46,042 nucleotides of DNA from Komarekiella atlantica HA4396-MV6 (GTDB lineage: Bacteria > Cyanobacteriota > Cyanobacteriia > Cyanobacteriales > Nostocaceae): positions 1 through 46,042 of the forward strand of contig JAHHHK010000046.1 in the NCBI GenBank assembly GCA_019359395.1, read 5' to 3'. Numbering within the stretch: the stretch's first letter is position 1; each line of letters opens with the position of its first letter. Position numbers and translations under genes: made by a program. Under the pieces are notes generated by a model. It saw only the letters and a program-made list of their open reading frames with translations, did no database searches and was not told the origin of the DNA. This document shows positions 35,002 to 43,700 of the stretch, piece after piece.

Positions 35002-36201
35002 TCATTCCGGTAACTTATACTGCCCAACAATCCGTTTAGCAAACTCCGGCACATGCGCCTCTAATTTCTCTGGGTGATTCCGCTTCACATACAAATAATT
35101 ACGAGTGAAGTGAGAATCAATAGAAAATCGGGCATATTCTAGACCCTTGGGGCCAATTCTTTCAATCACCACACCCATCAGTTTTGCAGCCCACATGGGG
35201 AGGGTAACACCTTTGTCGTAAGCGGGAATACTTTGCTGTACAGCTTCTTTACGGTTCCCTTTAGACATCACTGGTTGGGTGTTTAATTGGTCTTTTACCA
35301 AGTCCAGCATTTCTTTGCCTGTGTTATTTCTGACTACAATCCATTGCCAACCGAAGGGTGCGCCCATATAGCCAACAACTAAATCTGCTAAGGAGTTAAC
35401 ATAATCAAAGCAACTCATACAGGATGGGGCAAAGACGTCTTTGAGTTGATTAGTTTTTAAGCCAAAGAAAGGCACGGTTTCTGTTGAACCATCTTCATGT
35501 TTGAAGTGAACTCGGAAGTCTTGCATGAATTCGTAATGCACAACTGTCTCAGGCGATCGGCTAGTTGTTTCTAAGAATTTTTGCAGCCCGGCACGGTTAA
35601 CATTGTCTACACACGGCGTACCCAAAACATAGAGCTTTTCTAGACCAAGTTGTTTTTCTACAGCTCGTAGTGCTTGGATTTGACAACCAACACCAATTAC
35701 TAATAGCCGCTTCATCCCCGATTTTTCTATCTGTTCTAGTACGGAAAGGTTGGGCGAAAGTGTTGGTTTATTTACCCGTGCTGCTAGTATTTCTTCTGGG
35801 GTGCGGGCAATGATGGGCATGGGTTGAAAGCGGTCTTCTTTAGTGTTTTGCACGCAGACGACACCTTCAACTAAGCCACGATTGAGCATTTCAATGGCAA
35901 TGCTGCTAACAATACCAGTCCATTGTGCGCCTGCGATGGGCTGCTGTTTTTGCGCCGCGATCATATTTTGGTGAACACCGAAGTAGAGTTCATCGGGGTT
36001 GTCGAGATTGCGCGATCGCTTGTGAGCTTGTTCTTCAAGTTCACCTATCTGCTGATTAATGAAGGCGCAGGCTTCCTTGACATAGTGAATATAATATGTA
36101 TCACAAAGTCCGCACTCACTACAGAGTTCTTTCGCAGGGCGACGACTAGTGGGTTTTAAAGCTCTGGCTTTTTTATGCTTGTTAGAATCAACAGAGGTCA
36201 T
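35002..36201 (-). CDS. bciB: 3,8-divinyl (proto)chlorophyllide 8-vinyl reductase, BciB/slr1923 type
   Basis: A 399-aa Fe-S flavoprotein of the F420-hydrogenase beta-subunit family that reduces the 8-vinyl group of divinyl chlorophyll precursors, using ferredoxin. Cys motifs: CSECGLC near the N-terminus, GVGCQ, GTPCVDN and APSCMSCFDY, which supply the cluster ligands. The ATG at 36201 (MTSVDSNKH) is chosen over the frame's earlier Met. This is the reductase used by most cyanobacteria (slr1923/CvrA of Synechocystis). It is essential for normal chlorophyll a in these organisms. It is divergent from the HicB-like gene. Confidence 0.92.
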   Translation of the reverse strand: MTSVDSNKHKKARALKPTSRRPAKELCSECGLCDTYYIHYVKEACAFINQQIGELEEQAHKRSRNLDNPDELYFGVHQNMIAAQKQQPIAGAQWTGIVSSIAIEMLNRGLVEGVVCVQNTKEDRFQPMPIIARTPEEILAARVNKPTLSPNLSVLEQIEKSGMKRLLVIGVGCQIQALRAVEKQLGLEKLYVLGTPCVDNVNRAGLQKFLETTSRSPETVVHYEFMQDFRVHFKHEDGSTETVPFFGLKTNQLKDVFAPSCMSCFDYVNSLADLVVGYMGAPFGWQWIVVRNNTGKEMLDLVKDQLNTQPVMSKGNRKEAVQQSIPAYDKGVTLPMWAAKLMGVVIERIGPKGLEYARFSIDSHFTRNYLYVKRNHPEKLEAHVPEFAKRIVGQYKLPE

Positions 36202-36263
36202 ATAAAGGTTTGTCTTATACAAGAATCACTTTTACTACAATACCTTCAGACGTTGTAAACTTC

Positions 36264-36467
36264 ATGATAGAGATTGAACAAGAAGACGATAAACGCTTTC
36301 TGGCTGAAGTAATTGGTTTTCCTGGCGTGCTGGCTTATGGAAATAACACAGAAGAAGTTGTTGCCAGAGTTCAAACATTAGCTTTGCGGGTTTTGGAAGA
36401 AACGAACCGCCAAGGCGCAGAGAGCGCAGAGAAAGAAGAGTCAGGTTATTTTAGTTCTGTCAGGTGA
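36264..36467 (+). CDS. HicB-like antitoxin with repeat-derived C-terminus
   Basis: From the ATG at 36264 the 67-aa product begins MIEIEQEDDKRFLAEVIGF, followed by PGVLAYGNNTEEVV and ALALRVLEE-like residues, the beta-alpha-beta fold of HicB/HicB_lk antitoxins. After residue 48 the sequence is NRQGAESAEKEE, which is encoded by a dispersed repeat (36399-36434), and the usual C-terminal segment is absent. No hicA toxin gene is found before or after. The frame's upstream extension (to 36210) overlaps the divergent bciB start region and is not used. It looks like an orphan antitoxin truncated by a repeat. Confidence 0.75.
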   Translation: MIEIEQEDDKRFLAEVIGFPGVLAYGNNTEEVVARVQTLALRVLEETNRQGAESAEKEESGYFSSVR

Positions 36468-36648
36468 TCAGTTTAACCAGCTCAAATATTATCCTAAGTG
36501 TGCAGGATTAAATCTATACTTTGCACAAAACCTCTAAAACAAATATTATTTTTAGCCCTTTGCTACACTTCCCGAAAGGCTTTCACTGTTCAAAAATCAC
36601 ACCTCTTGCGTTTTCCTCTGCGTTCTCTGCGCCTCTGTGGTTCGTTTC
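36399..36648. repeat. Inverted pair of a dispersed repeat around the hicB end
   Basis: Left copy 36399-36434 and right copy 36612-36648 are inverted relative to each other, about 36 bp with roughly 80 percent identity by eye. Both share GAAACGAACC, then GGCGCAGAGA-CGCAGAG. About 180 bases without a supported gene lie between them. The left copy encodes the end of the HicB-like protein. Confidence 0.75.
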
Positions 36649-36740
36649 TCTCAATCTCTACAAGTAACTATAGAGCAACCCCAAATGCGATCGCTATTAC
36701 AGAAATACGTACTACATTCCTTGAGTGCAGACATTAATAT

Positions 36741-37103
36741 TCAGCGTCTTTGATCAGGCTTTTCACCCAATGAACTACTAGCAAAAAAGCTGGAAAATCC
36801 GACTAGCATCCAACCTAAGAAGACATGTTTTCGATCGCGCCACTCTTGAGAGCCAAGTACCGCAGGTTTTGCCAAAGCATCTATAGTTTCTAGCCCCCAA
36901 CATCCCAACGCGCCTATCCCTAAAAAGCTAGCACTGACAATGGAGGCGATCGCAATTGTTTCTAGAATGCGTTCATTGAGAGTCTGTTGTATTCTAAAAC
37001 GCTTGGCAGCACGGCGATTGCGGATCACAGCTAACTCATCTGTGTCTACACGCTTTAACTCCTCTGGTTGAGTCAAATGGTAAGTAATTTTGTCACTAAT
37101 CAT
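36741..37103 (-). CDS. Hypothetical membrane protein (120 aa)
   Basis: A 120-aa protein: a charged N-terminus (ELKRVDTDELAVIRNRRAAKRFR), a helix, two hydrophobic segments (about 48-74 and 94-110) and a short polar tail ending in QRR. No motif is recognised. Good coding composition with a HIP1 site; not obviously linked to its neighbours. The start ATG lacks a clear ribosome-binding site, though AGGTGAG lies upstream on the coding strand. Confidence 0.55.
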   Translation of the reverse strand: MISDKITYHLTQPEELKRVDTDELAVIRNRRAAKRFRIQQTLNERILETIAIASIVSASFLGIGALGCWGLETIDALAKPAVLGSQEWRDRKHVFLGWMLVGFSSFFASSSLGEKPDQRR

Positions 37104-37220
37104 GTTTTCTCACCTTTATGTAGTTTCACTATGTAGATGACATTTATATCAGTAGGCACATAGTAAACTTGCGTCTTAGCTTTGACTACATTCCACAGAG
37201 AGAATTAAACGTGTTATGTT

Positions 37221-37418
37221 TTACTTCTCAAGAGCCTCATCAGCTTCACCAAGAGGATGAAAAGCGTCATCTATGACAACATGGTTTGAAGTTAAAAAAT
37301 ATTTGGAAGTTTGAAAAGAGCGTTGGCGATAAATTGGATTGTTCCGAGCAAGTCTCAAAGTACGTTGACAGCCCTGCAAAATAGCTCTAGTTTCTGCGGT
37401 AGTTAATGTGATCTCCAT
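37221..37418 (-). CDS. Hypothetical small protein (65 aa)
   Basis: From the ATG at 37418 (MEITLTTAETRAILQGC) the product is 65 aa, soluble and mixed in charge, with a GGAGAACAAG ribosome-binding site just upstream. No family is recognised. It might be a small regulator. Confidence 0.5.
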   Translation of the reverse strand: MEITLTTAETRAILQGCQRTLRLARNNPIYRQRSFQTSKYFLTSNHVVIDDAFHPLGEADEALEK

Positions 37419-37436
37419 GACTTGTTCTCCGTGCAT

Positions 37437-37923
37437 ACTAAGTTAAGATTATCACAATCTTGAAGTTAGATCAAAATCTGCAATCACCGCTCTATATCTA
37501 GGTTAGGAGCATTTATTAACTATTATACTGCTTATTTGCTGTGATAAATGAAGCAAGCACCCAGCAAAGAACTGTTAATAAAAGTAGACAAATTTACCAG
37601 TATTTAAACTGTGGGTACTATCCATTGATCTGTTAATAATTCAATGCCTCAAGTTTTTTATTTAGTATCGGTTTGATGGTAAATAAAATCTTTATAAGCA
37701 ATTTCAACACGAGTGCAAGAGTAGTAACAAAACAATTTAATGCAGTAATTACAACTTCTGCACCGTCTCCAGAAAAACAAGAAAAAGTTTCGCTAACTAC
37801 AAATTAACTTGCTAAAAAATATCTACTAATTTTTCATACAACTTCTAGCGAAAGAAGGAGTTTGAGGCTGCCTAGGTCTGTAATCATGAATGCGGAAAGA
37901 TTTTTAGCTATCTAACAAGTGAT
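37437..37923. other. Intergenic region upstream of the glucosidase
   Basis: About 490 AT-rich bases with no ORF, RNA or repeat that I can support. Presumably holds the promoter of the GH31 gene. Confidence 0.4.
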
Positions 37924-40359
37924 ATGCCACAATATTTCGGAAAACTACCTACAACCAGCCAACCTTGGACAATAGTTGATCAAGTAAAAACCGTAAACTG
38001 GAATGATAAAGCGATCAATTTCGACTGTGGCAACTCACATCTCAAAATTAGTATACTTGCCCCCAATTTAATCCGCGTGCGTCTGGCACCAACTGGGGAA
38101 TTTATGCCCCGCCGTTCTTGGGCAGTGACATTAGATGATACAGAATGGGCAACAACACCTTTTGCAGTGCAAGAAACTGAGGCAACGGTGGAAATTGAAA
38201 CAGAACAAATTCGCGTGTGCGTCCAGCGGCAAAACTGTCGTATCACCTGTTTTGACAAAGCTAATCGTCCCTTTGCCCAGGATGCGGAAATGAGCATGGG
38301 TTGGCGCCTGGGTGCAGTTGCAGGATGGAAGGAAATTGCAGCCGATGAACATTTCTATGGTTTTGGTGAACGTACAGGCTTTCTGGATAAACTCAGCGAA
38401 GTAAAAACTAATTGGACAACGGATGCCTTAGATTACGATGCACTGACTGATGAAATGTACCAAGCCATCCCGTTTTTTATGGCTTTGCGTCCAGACGTTA
38501 GCTATGGCATCTTTTTCAACACTACTTTCTGGAGTCAGTTCGATATTGGTGTCGAACAACCAGGTGTCTGGAAGATGGAAACTCGTGGCAGTGAATTGGA
38601 TTATTACATTATTTATGGCCCCGAACCTGCCCAAATTTTGCATACATACACTCAGCTAACGGGGAGAATGCCCTTACCGCCGAAATGGGCGCTTGGCTAT
38701 CATCAATGTCGCTGGAGTTACGAATCAGAAACTATTGTACGGGAATTGGCGCAGGAATTTCGCCAACGTCGCATTCCTTGCGATGTCATCCACCTCGATA
38801 TCGACTATATGCGGGGTTATCGGGTATTTACTTGGAGTCCCCAGCGCTTTTCTAACCCGGAAAAACTCATTAGTGATTTAGCACAAGATGGTTTCAAAAC
38901 AGTAACAATCATTGACCCAGGTGTGAAGTATGAATCAGAAGCCGATTATCATGTTTTTGACCAAGGCATAGAAAAAGACTACTTTGTGCGTAAAGCCGAT
39001 GGTGAATTGTTTCGCGGTTACGTTTGGCCTGATAAAGCTGTTTTTCCTGATTTTTTGCGTTCTGATGTACGTACCTGGTGGGGTGATTTACACAAAAGTC
39101 TAACTGACATTGGTGTGGCAGGAATTTGGAATGATATGAATGAACCTGCTATAGATAGTCGTCCTTTCGGGGATGGTGGGGAAAAAATTTGGTTTCCTCT
39201 GGATGCACCGCAGGGGGGAGAAGCGGAGCAAGGGAGCAGAGGAGCAGGGGAGGCAGTGCGGTCTTGGGGTCTCCCCAAGTGGAGCAACTGCCGTGGAGCA
39301 GGGGGAGAGGGGAAGGATTTCTCTGCATCCTCTTCTACTCATACAGAAGTGCATAACTTGTATGGGTTGATGATGGCTAAAGCTTGCTTGGAAGGTTTGC
39401 AACGACATCGCGGTTCAGAGCGATCATTTGTGTTGACGCGAGCGGGTTATGCTGGTGTGCAGCGCTGGTCTGCTGTGTGGATGGGGGATAACCATTCGTT
39501 GTGGGAGCATTTAGAAATGTCTCTGCCGATGCTTTGTAATATGGGGCTTTCTGGTGTGGCGTTTGTGGGTTGCGATATTGGCGGGTTTGCTGGTAACGCT
39601 ACGGCTGAATTATTTGCCCGTTGGATGCAGGTAGGAATGCTGTACCCATTGATGCGCGGTCACTCGGCGATGACTACCGCTCGTCATGAACCTTGGGTAT
39701 TTGGCGATCGCACTGAAAATATCTGCCGAGAATATATTAATTTACGCTACCAGCTATTGCCCTACATTTACACTCTTTTCTGGGAAGCAGTAACAACAGG
39801 TGCACCAATTTTAAGACCATTAGTATACCATTTCCCCAATGATCCTAGAACCTACACCCTTTACGATCAGATATTACTAGGTGCGTCGCTCATGGCCGCA
39901 CCGATTTACCGCCCTGGAGTTGAGCATCGAACTGTCTACTTACCTGCTGGCACTTGGTATGATTGGTGGAGTGGCGAGCGTTACGAAGGCCCTACTCACA
40001 TTGTGGCTCATGCACCATTGGAAAAAATGCCGCTTTATGTATGTGGTGGTGCGATCATTCCTATGCAACCTATCATGCAGTATGTTGATGCACCACTCGA
40101 CCAACTCCGGTTTCGAGTTTGGCCTGGAAATAATGAATATCAATTTTTTGAAGATGATGGGCATTCAACAGAGTATCGAGATAACTACTACTCTTTAATT
40201 AATCTCAGTGTATCTACCGAAAAACATCAAACAGTAGTGGAAGTTGCGCCGAGAGAGGGAAAATGGACACCTCCGCTGCGTGAAATAATTGTAGAACTTG
40301 TAGGCGTCGGAGAGCAGCGCTTTCAAGACGATGGTAAGCGACATATTCTGCAATTCTAG
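37924..40359 (+). CDS. Glycoside hydrolase family 31 alpha-glucosidase
   Basis: An 811-aa GH31 enzyme hydrolysing alpha-glucosidic bonds. The N-terminal beta region (1-225) is followed by the catalytic barrel: DIDYMRGYRVFTW, GIWNDMNEP with nucleophile D404, the GDN motif with likely acid/base D522, and FVGCDIGGF. C-terminal beta domains follow (LPAGTWYDWWSGERY). No signal peptide, so it acts in the cytoplasm, for example on maltose or glycogen breakdown products. Between WFPLDAP and HNLYGLMMAKA the protein carries about 40 extra residues rich in Gly, Glu and Ser (about 430-472), encoded by a dispersed repeat that sits in frame. The family normally has a short loop here. The reading frame is intact. 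Confidence 0.95.
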   Translation: MPQYFGKLPTTSQPWTIVDQVKTVNWNDKAINFDCGNSHLKISILAPNLIRVRLAPTGEFMPRRSWAVTLDDTEWATTPFAVQETEATVEIETEQIRVCVQRQNCRITCFDKANRPFAQDAEMSMGWRLGAVAGWKEIAADEHFYGFGERTGFLDKLSEVKTNWTTDALDYDALTDEMYQAIPFFMALRPDVSYGIFFNTTFWSQFDIGVEQPGVWKMETRGSELDYYIIYGPEPAQILHTYTQLTGRMPLPPKWALGYHQCRWSYESETIVRELAQEFRQRRIPCDVIHLDIDYMRGYRVFTWSPQRFSNPEKLISDLAQDGFKTVTIIDPGVKYESEADYHVFDQGIEKDYFVRKADGELFRGYVWPDKAVFPDFLRSDVRTWWGDLHKSLTDIGVAGIWNDMNEPAIDSRPFGDGGEKIWFPLDAPQGGEAEQGSRGAGEAVRSWGLPKWSNCRGAGGEGKDFSASSSTHTEVHNLYGLMMAKACLEGLQRHRGSERSFVLTRAGYAGVQRWSAVWMGDNHSLWEHLEMSLPMLCNMGLSGVAFVGCDIGGFAGNATAELFARWMQVGMLYPLMRGHSAMTTARHEPWVFGDRTENICREYINLRYQLLPYIYTLFWEAVTTGAPILRPLVYHFPNDPRTYTLYDQILLGASLMAAPIYRPGVEHRTVYLPAGTWYDWWSGERYEGPTHIVAHAPLEKMPLYVCGGAIIPMQPIMQYVDAPLDQLRFRVWPGNNEYQFFEDDGHSTEYRDNYYSLINLSVSTEKHQTVVEVAPREGKWTPPLREIIVELVGVGEQRFQDDGKRHILQF
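39211..39340 (+). repeat. In-frame repeat insertion inside the GH31 gene
   Basis: A G/A-rich lead (repeated GGAGCA/GGGGAG units), then a nested palindrome: GGCAGT (39252-39257) with ACTGCC (39287-39292) enclosing CTTGGGG-TCT-CCCCAAG (39263-39279). Another G/A-rich run follows. From memory, GCGGTCTTGGGG...CCCCAAGTGGAGCAACTG-like elements are common between genes in Nostoc. Here the element lies inside a coding region with no frame loss. Confidence 0.8.
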
Positions 40360-40540
40360 TAAACAGTAAACAGTGAACAGTAAACAGTAAACAGTTAACG
40401 GTAAACAGTTGGGGGATTTAAACCCGGCTGATAGCGCCTGTCGCTAATCGGCTTTGGGTTTTTAGTTGGAAGTGAGCGCCTTCTTAGTAGTCTCCCTTAA
40501 ACCCAATTATGTTTACTGTTTACCGTTTACTGTTAACTGT
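40358..40540. repeat. CAGTAAA heptamer array and its inverted copy
   Basis: A 7-bp array (CAGTAAA with variants CAGTGAA, CAGTTAACGGTAAA) runs from the GH31 stop codon to 40410. Its reverse complement (TTTACTG units) lies at 40511-40540. The two arms can pair and would enclose the terminator hairpin at 40420-40463. The rest of 40541-40701 contains nothing recognised. Confidence 0.85.
40420..40463 (+). terminator. Terminator of the GH31 gene
   Basis: AAACCC/GGGTTT with inner GCTGAT/ATCGGC and AGCG/CGCT stems and a CCTGT loop, ending in TTTTT. It sits between two inverted heptamer arrays. Confidence 0.75.
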
Positions 40541-40701
40541 CTTGACGGTTTTTACTCAAGCACTATTCAAACTTTAAACTTTCAACAAGAAAATATGCAT
40601 ATAGGTAGATGAAAACCAAGTCAAGGGGTAGCATAAAATACAAGGGGCATAAACCCTTGGCTCCTAAGAAATACTGGATTTTACTGCCCTAGATAGATGC
40701 G

Positions 40702-43700
40702 GTGACAAAACCCTCAATGCTAAACGCCAACCGCTTGCGGCTGCAAGATTTATTTCAAATCCCTGTACATTCGTTGGTGGCACAAATGGCAAGTGCGATC
40801 GCCATTTTGACTGGCAGCTTGGTACTGATTGGCTGGTGGCTTGACATCGAAGTTCTCAAGAGCGGCTTCCCCGGCAGTCCTGCCACAATGAAAGTGAATA
40901 CAGCAGTGTGCTTTGTGCTCTCAGGTATGTCGTTGTGGTTGTATTTAAGAGGAGGGAAAGGCGAAGAGGAGCAAAACCAGAGGAGGGGAAATAAGAAGAT
41001 GTGGAGAGGGGGGGGACGGGAGAGAGAGGGAAGAACAATTGTAAATTACTCTCCCACGGTCATTAACCCCAGGGAGGCCTCCACTTCCCCACAGTTTCAC
41101 TATTCCTATCTCACAATTTCTAGAGCTTGTGCAATCACAGTTTTCATAATTACTGCGCTTACACTCAGTCAATACTTGTTCGGCTGGAATATCGGCATTG
41201 ATGAGCTACTGTTTCCTGACTCTCAAACCTCTGTGGCAACATCGCATCCAGGGCGAATGGGGTTGAACACGGCACTGAATTTTATGCTGATCAGCGTAGC
41301 TCTAGAGCATCTAATTAATCAAAAAAACCAGCGCAGCTATTGGTATGCTCAAATTCTAGCCTTGATCGCTATTTTGATTTCCTTTCAGGTGCTCATGGGC
41401 TATGCCTACAAAATAGAAATTCTTTACGGCATTGCTCCTCATACAACATCAATGGCGTTACATACAGCACTGTTGTTCGTAGTGTTGGGTATCGGCGTTC
41501 TGTGGGCACGAGTAAGACAGGGGCTAATGAGAGTAGTCATTAGTGATACTTATGGTGGTTTACTTGCACGTCGTTTGTTGGTTGCGGCGATCGCAGTACC
41601 TTTTGTAGTAGGGTGGTTAATCATTGAAGGTCAACGAGCAGGAAAATACGATCCAGCATTTGCAATATCGGTGTTTGCCATCGTCCTGATTGTGATTTTT
41701 GCCGTGTTGATTTGGCAGAGCGCGGCAGTTATTGAACGCTTAAGCAGCCAATGCGATATCTCTGATGGTCTACGTCTAAGCGCTCAAGACGCATTGAAAG
41801 CTTACGAAAATAAACTGGCAAGTCTCGTAGATGCCAATGTCATCGGCATTATGTTTGGCGACGCGAATGGGGGTATTGAACAGGCAAACGATGAATTTCT
41901 GAGGATGATTGGTTATACGCGGGAGGATCTACTAGCAGGCAGGATCAGCTGGAAGAATATTACGCCTACAGAGCATTTATACTTAGATGAGCAAGGAATC
42001 GCAGAAGCAAAGGCAAATATCAGCGGTGCTTGTACGCCCTACGAAAAAGAATATATTCGCAAGGATGGTAGCTCCATCCCAGTTTTAGTTGGTTATGTGC
42101 TGCTGGGAGAAAAACGAGAAGAGTCAGTAGCATTTATCCTTGACTTGAGCGAACGGGAAGCCGCACTACACGATCGCAAACAAGCAGAAGCGGAGCAACA
42201 AAAATTAGTATCGCTAGTAGAAAATAGCTCTGACTTTATTGGCATCGCCACCCTTGAAGGTCAATTGCTCTATATAAATGATGCGGGTCAAAAACTGGTA
42301 GGACTTTCTAGCCTGGAAAAGGTGAAGCAGAAAGTAATACTAGATTACATAATGCCCGAAGATCAAGCCTATCTTCAAGAACATATTCTACCGACTGTAA
42401 TGGAACAAGGTCGCTGGCAAGGAGAATTCCGCTTCCAGCATTTCCAGACTGGTCAAGCAATACCAGTCGATTACAACATCTTCACTGTCAATGATCACAA
42501 AACAGGTCAGCCAATAGCCTTAGCTACAGTGACTCGCAACATCACTGAGCAAAAGCAAGCTGAGGAACGAATACTACAACTCAACAAGGATCTACAGCGC
42601 CGTGTTGTTGAGTTACAAACTTTACTAGATGTAATCCCCATTGGAGTTGGAATTGCCGAAGATGCGGAATGTCGAACTATCAAGGTAAACCCTGCTTTTG
42701 CTAAGCAGTTGGGAGTATCACCAGATATAAACGTCTCTCTCAGCGTCCCTAGTGATGAAAAACAAATAAGTTATAAAATTTACCGCGAGGGTAGAGAACT
42801 GCCGTTAGATGAACTCCCCATGCAGTACTCTGCTGCTCAAGGTGTTGAAGTTCTGGATTCTGAAATTGATGTCATCCAAGAAAATGGCAAAATCGTCAAG
42901 CTGTTGGTGTATGTTGCGCCGTTGTTTGACGAAGAAGGTAAGACCAGAGGATGTATCGGTGCATTTTTGGATATTACAGTCCGCAAGCAGGCAGAGGAAG
43001 TACTCTGGAATCAGCAAAAATGGTTGGAAAATGTGCTCAACTTGATGCCAAGACCACTGCTGTTTATTGAACCAGGAACGGCGCGGGTGACTTTTGCCAA
43101 TCGAGCCGCTGACATATTAGCTGGAGGTGATTTTCCCAAAGGAGTTGCAGCCGAAGAGTATCACACGGTTTACAACTGCACAGATGCAGATGGCAATCCC
43201 ATTCCCAATCACCAAACACCAGGGGCGCGGGTTGCCCGTGGAGAACATGTCGATGGGTTCGAGATGGACTGGCACACAAATGGAGGTGTGCGCTCATTGC
43301 TGATATTTGCGGATACCTTGCCAGCGATGTATGGTTATCCAGCTACCTGTATCATGGTGTTTCAAGATATTAGCAACCTCAAGCGGGTAGAAAAAGCTCT
43401 TTGCCTGGGCTATAAAAGACTCCAGTTACTATTTGATACAGCCAGTGATCTCCTATCGAGCCAGCAACCAATACCACTGATTAACAGTGTTTACCGAAAA
43501 CTTTCAGAGCAGATTGGTTTGGATGTTTACTTTAACTATTTAGTTGATGAAAGTTCTCAGGTCATGCGGCTAGAGTCTTACAGTGGCATTTCTTCAGAAA
43601 CGGCAAAAGAAATTGAGTGGCTGGCATTTGGACAAGCGATTTGCGGTACTGTAGCTCAAGAGCGTCATCCAATTTCTGTAGACAATGTGCAGCAATCAAC

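Noticed and set aside
36498-36737. 79-aa plus-strand ORF considered as the missing hicA
   Set aside because: It reads through the inverted repeat and lacks the HicA features (a small double-stranded-RNA-binding fold with a conserved His).
40358-40540. CRISPR-like array
   Set aside because: The repeat unit is 7 bp with no spacers; it is an STRR array. No CRISPR array or cas gene is seen anywhere in the window.
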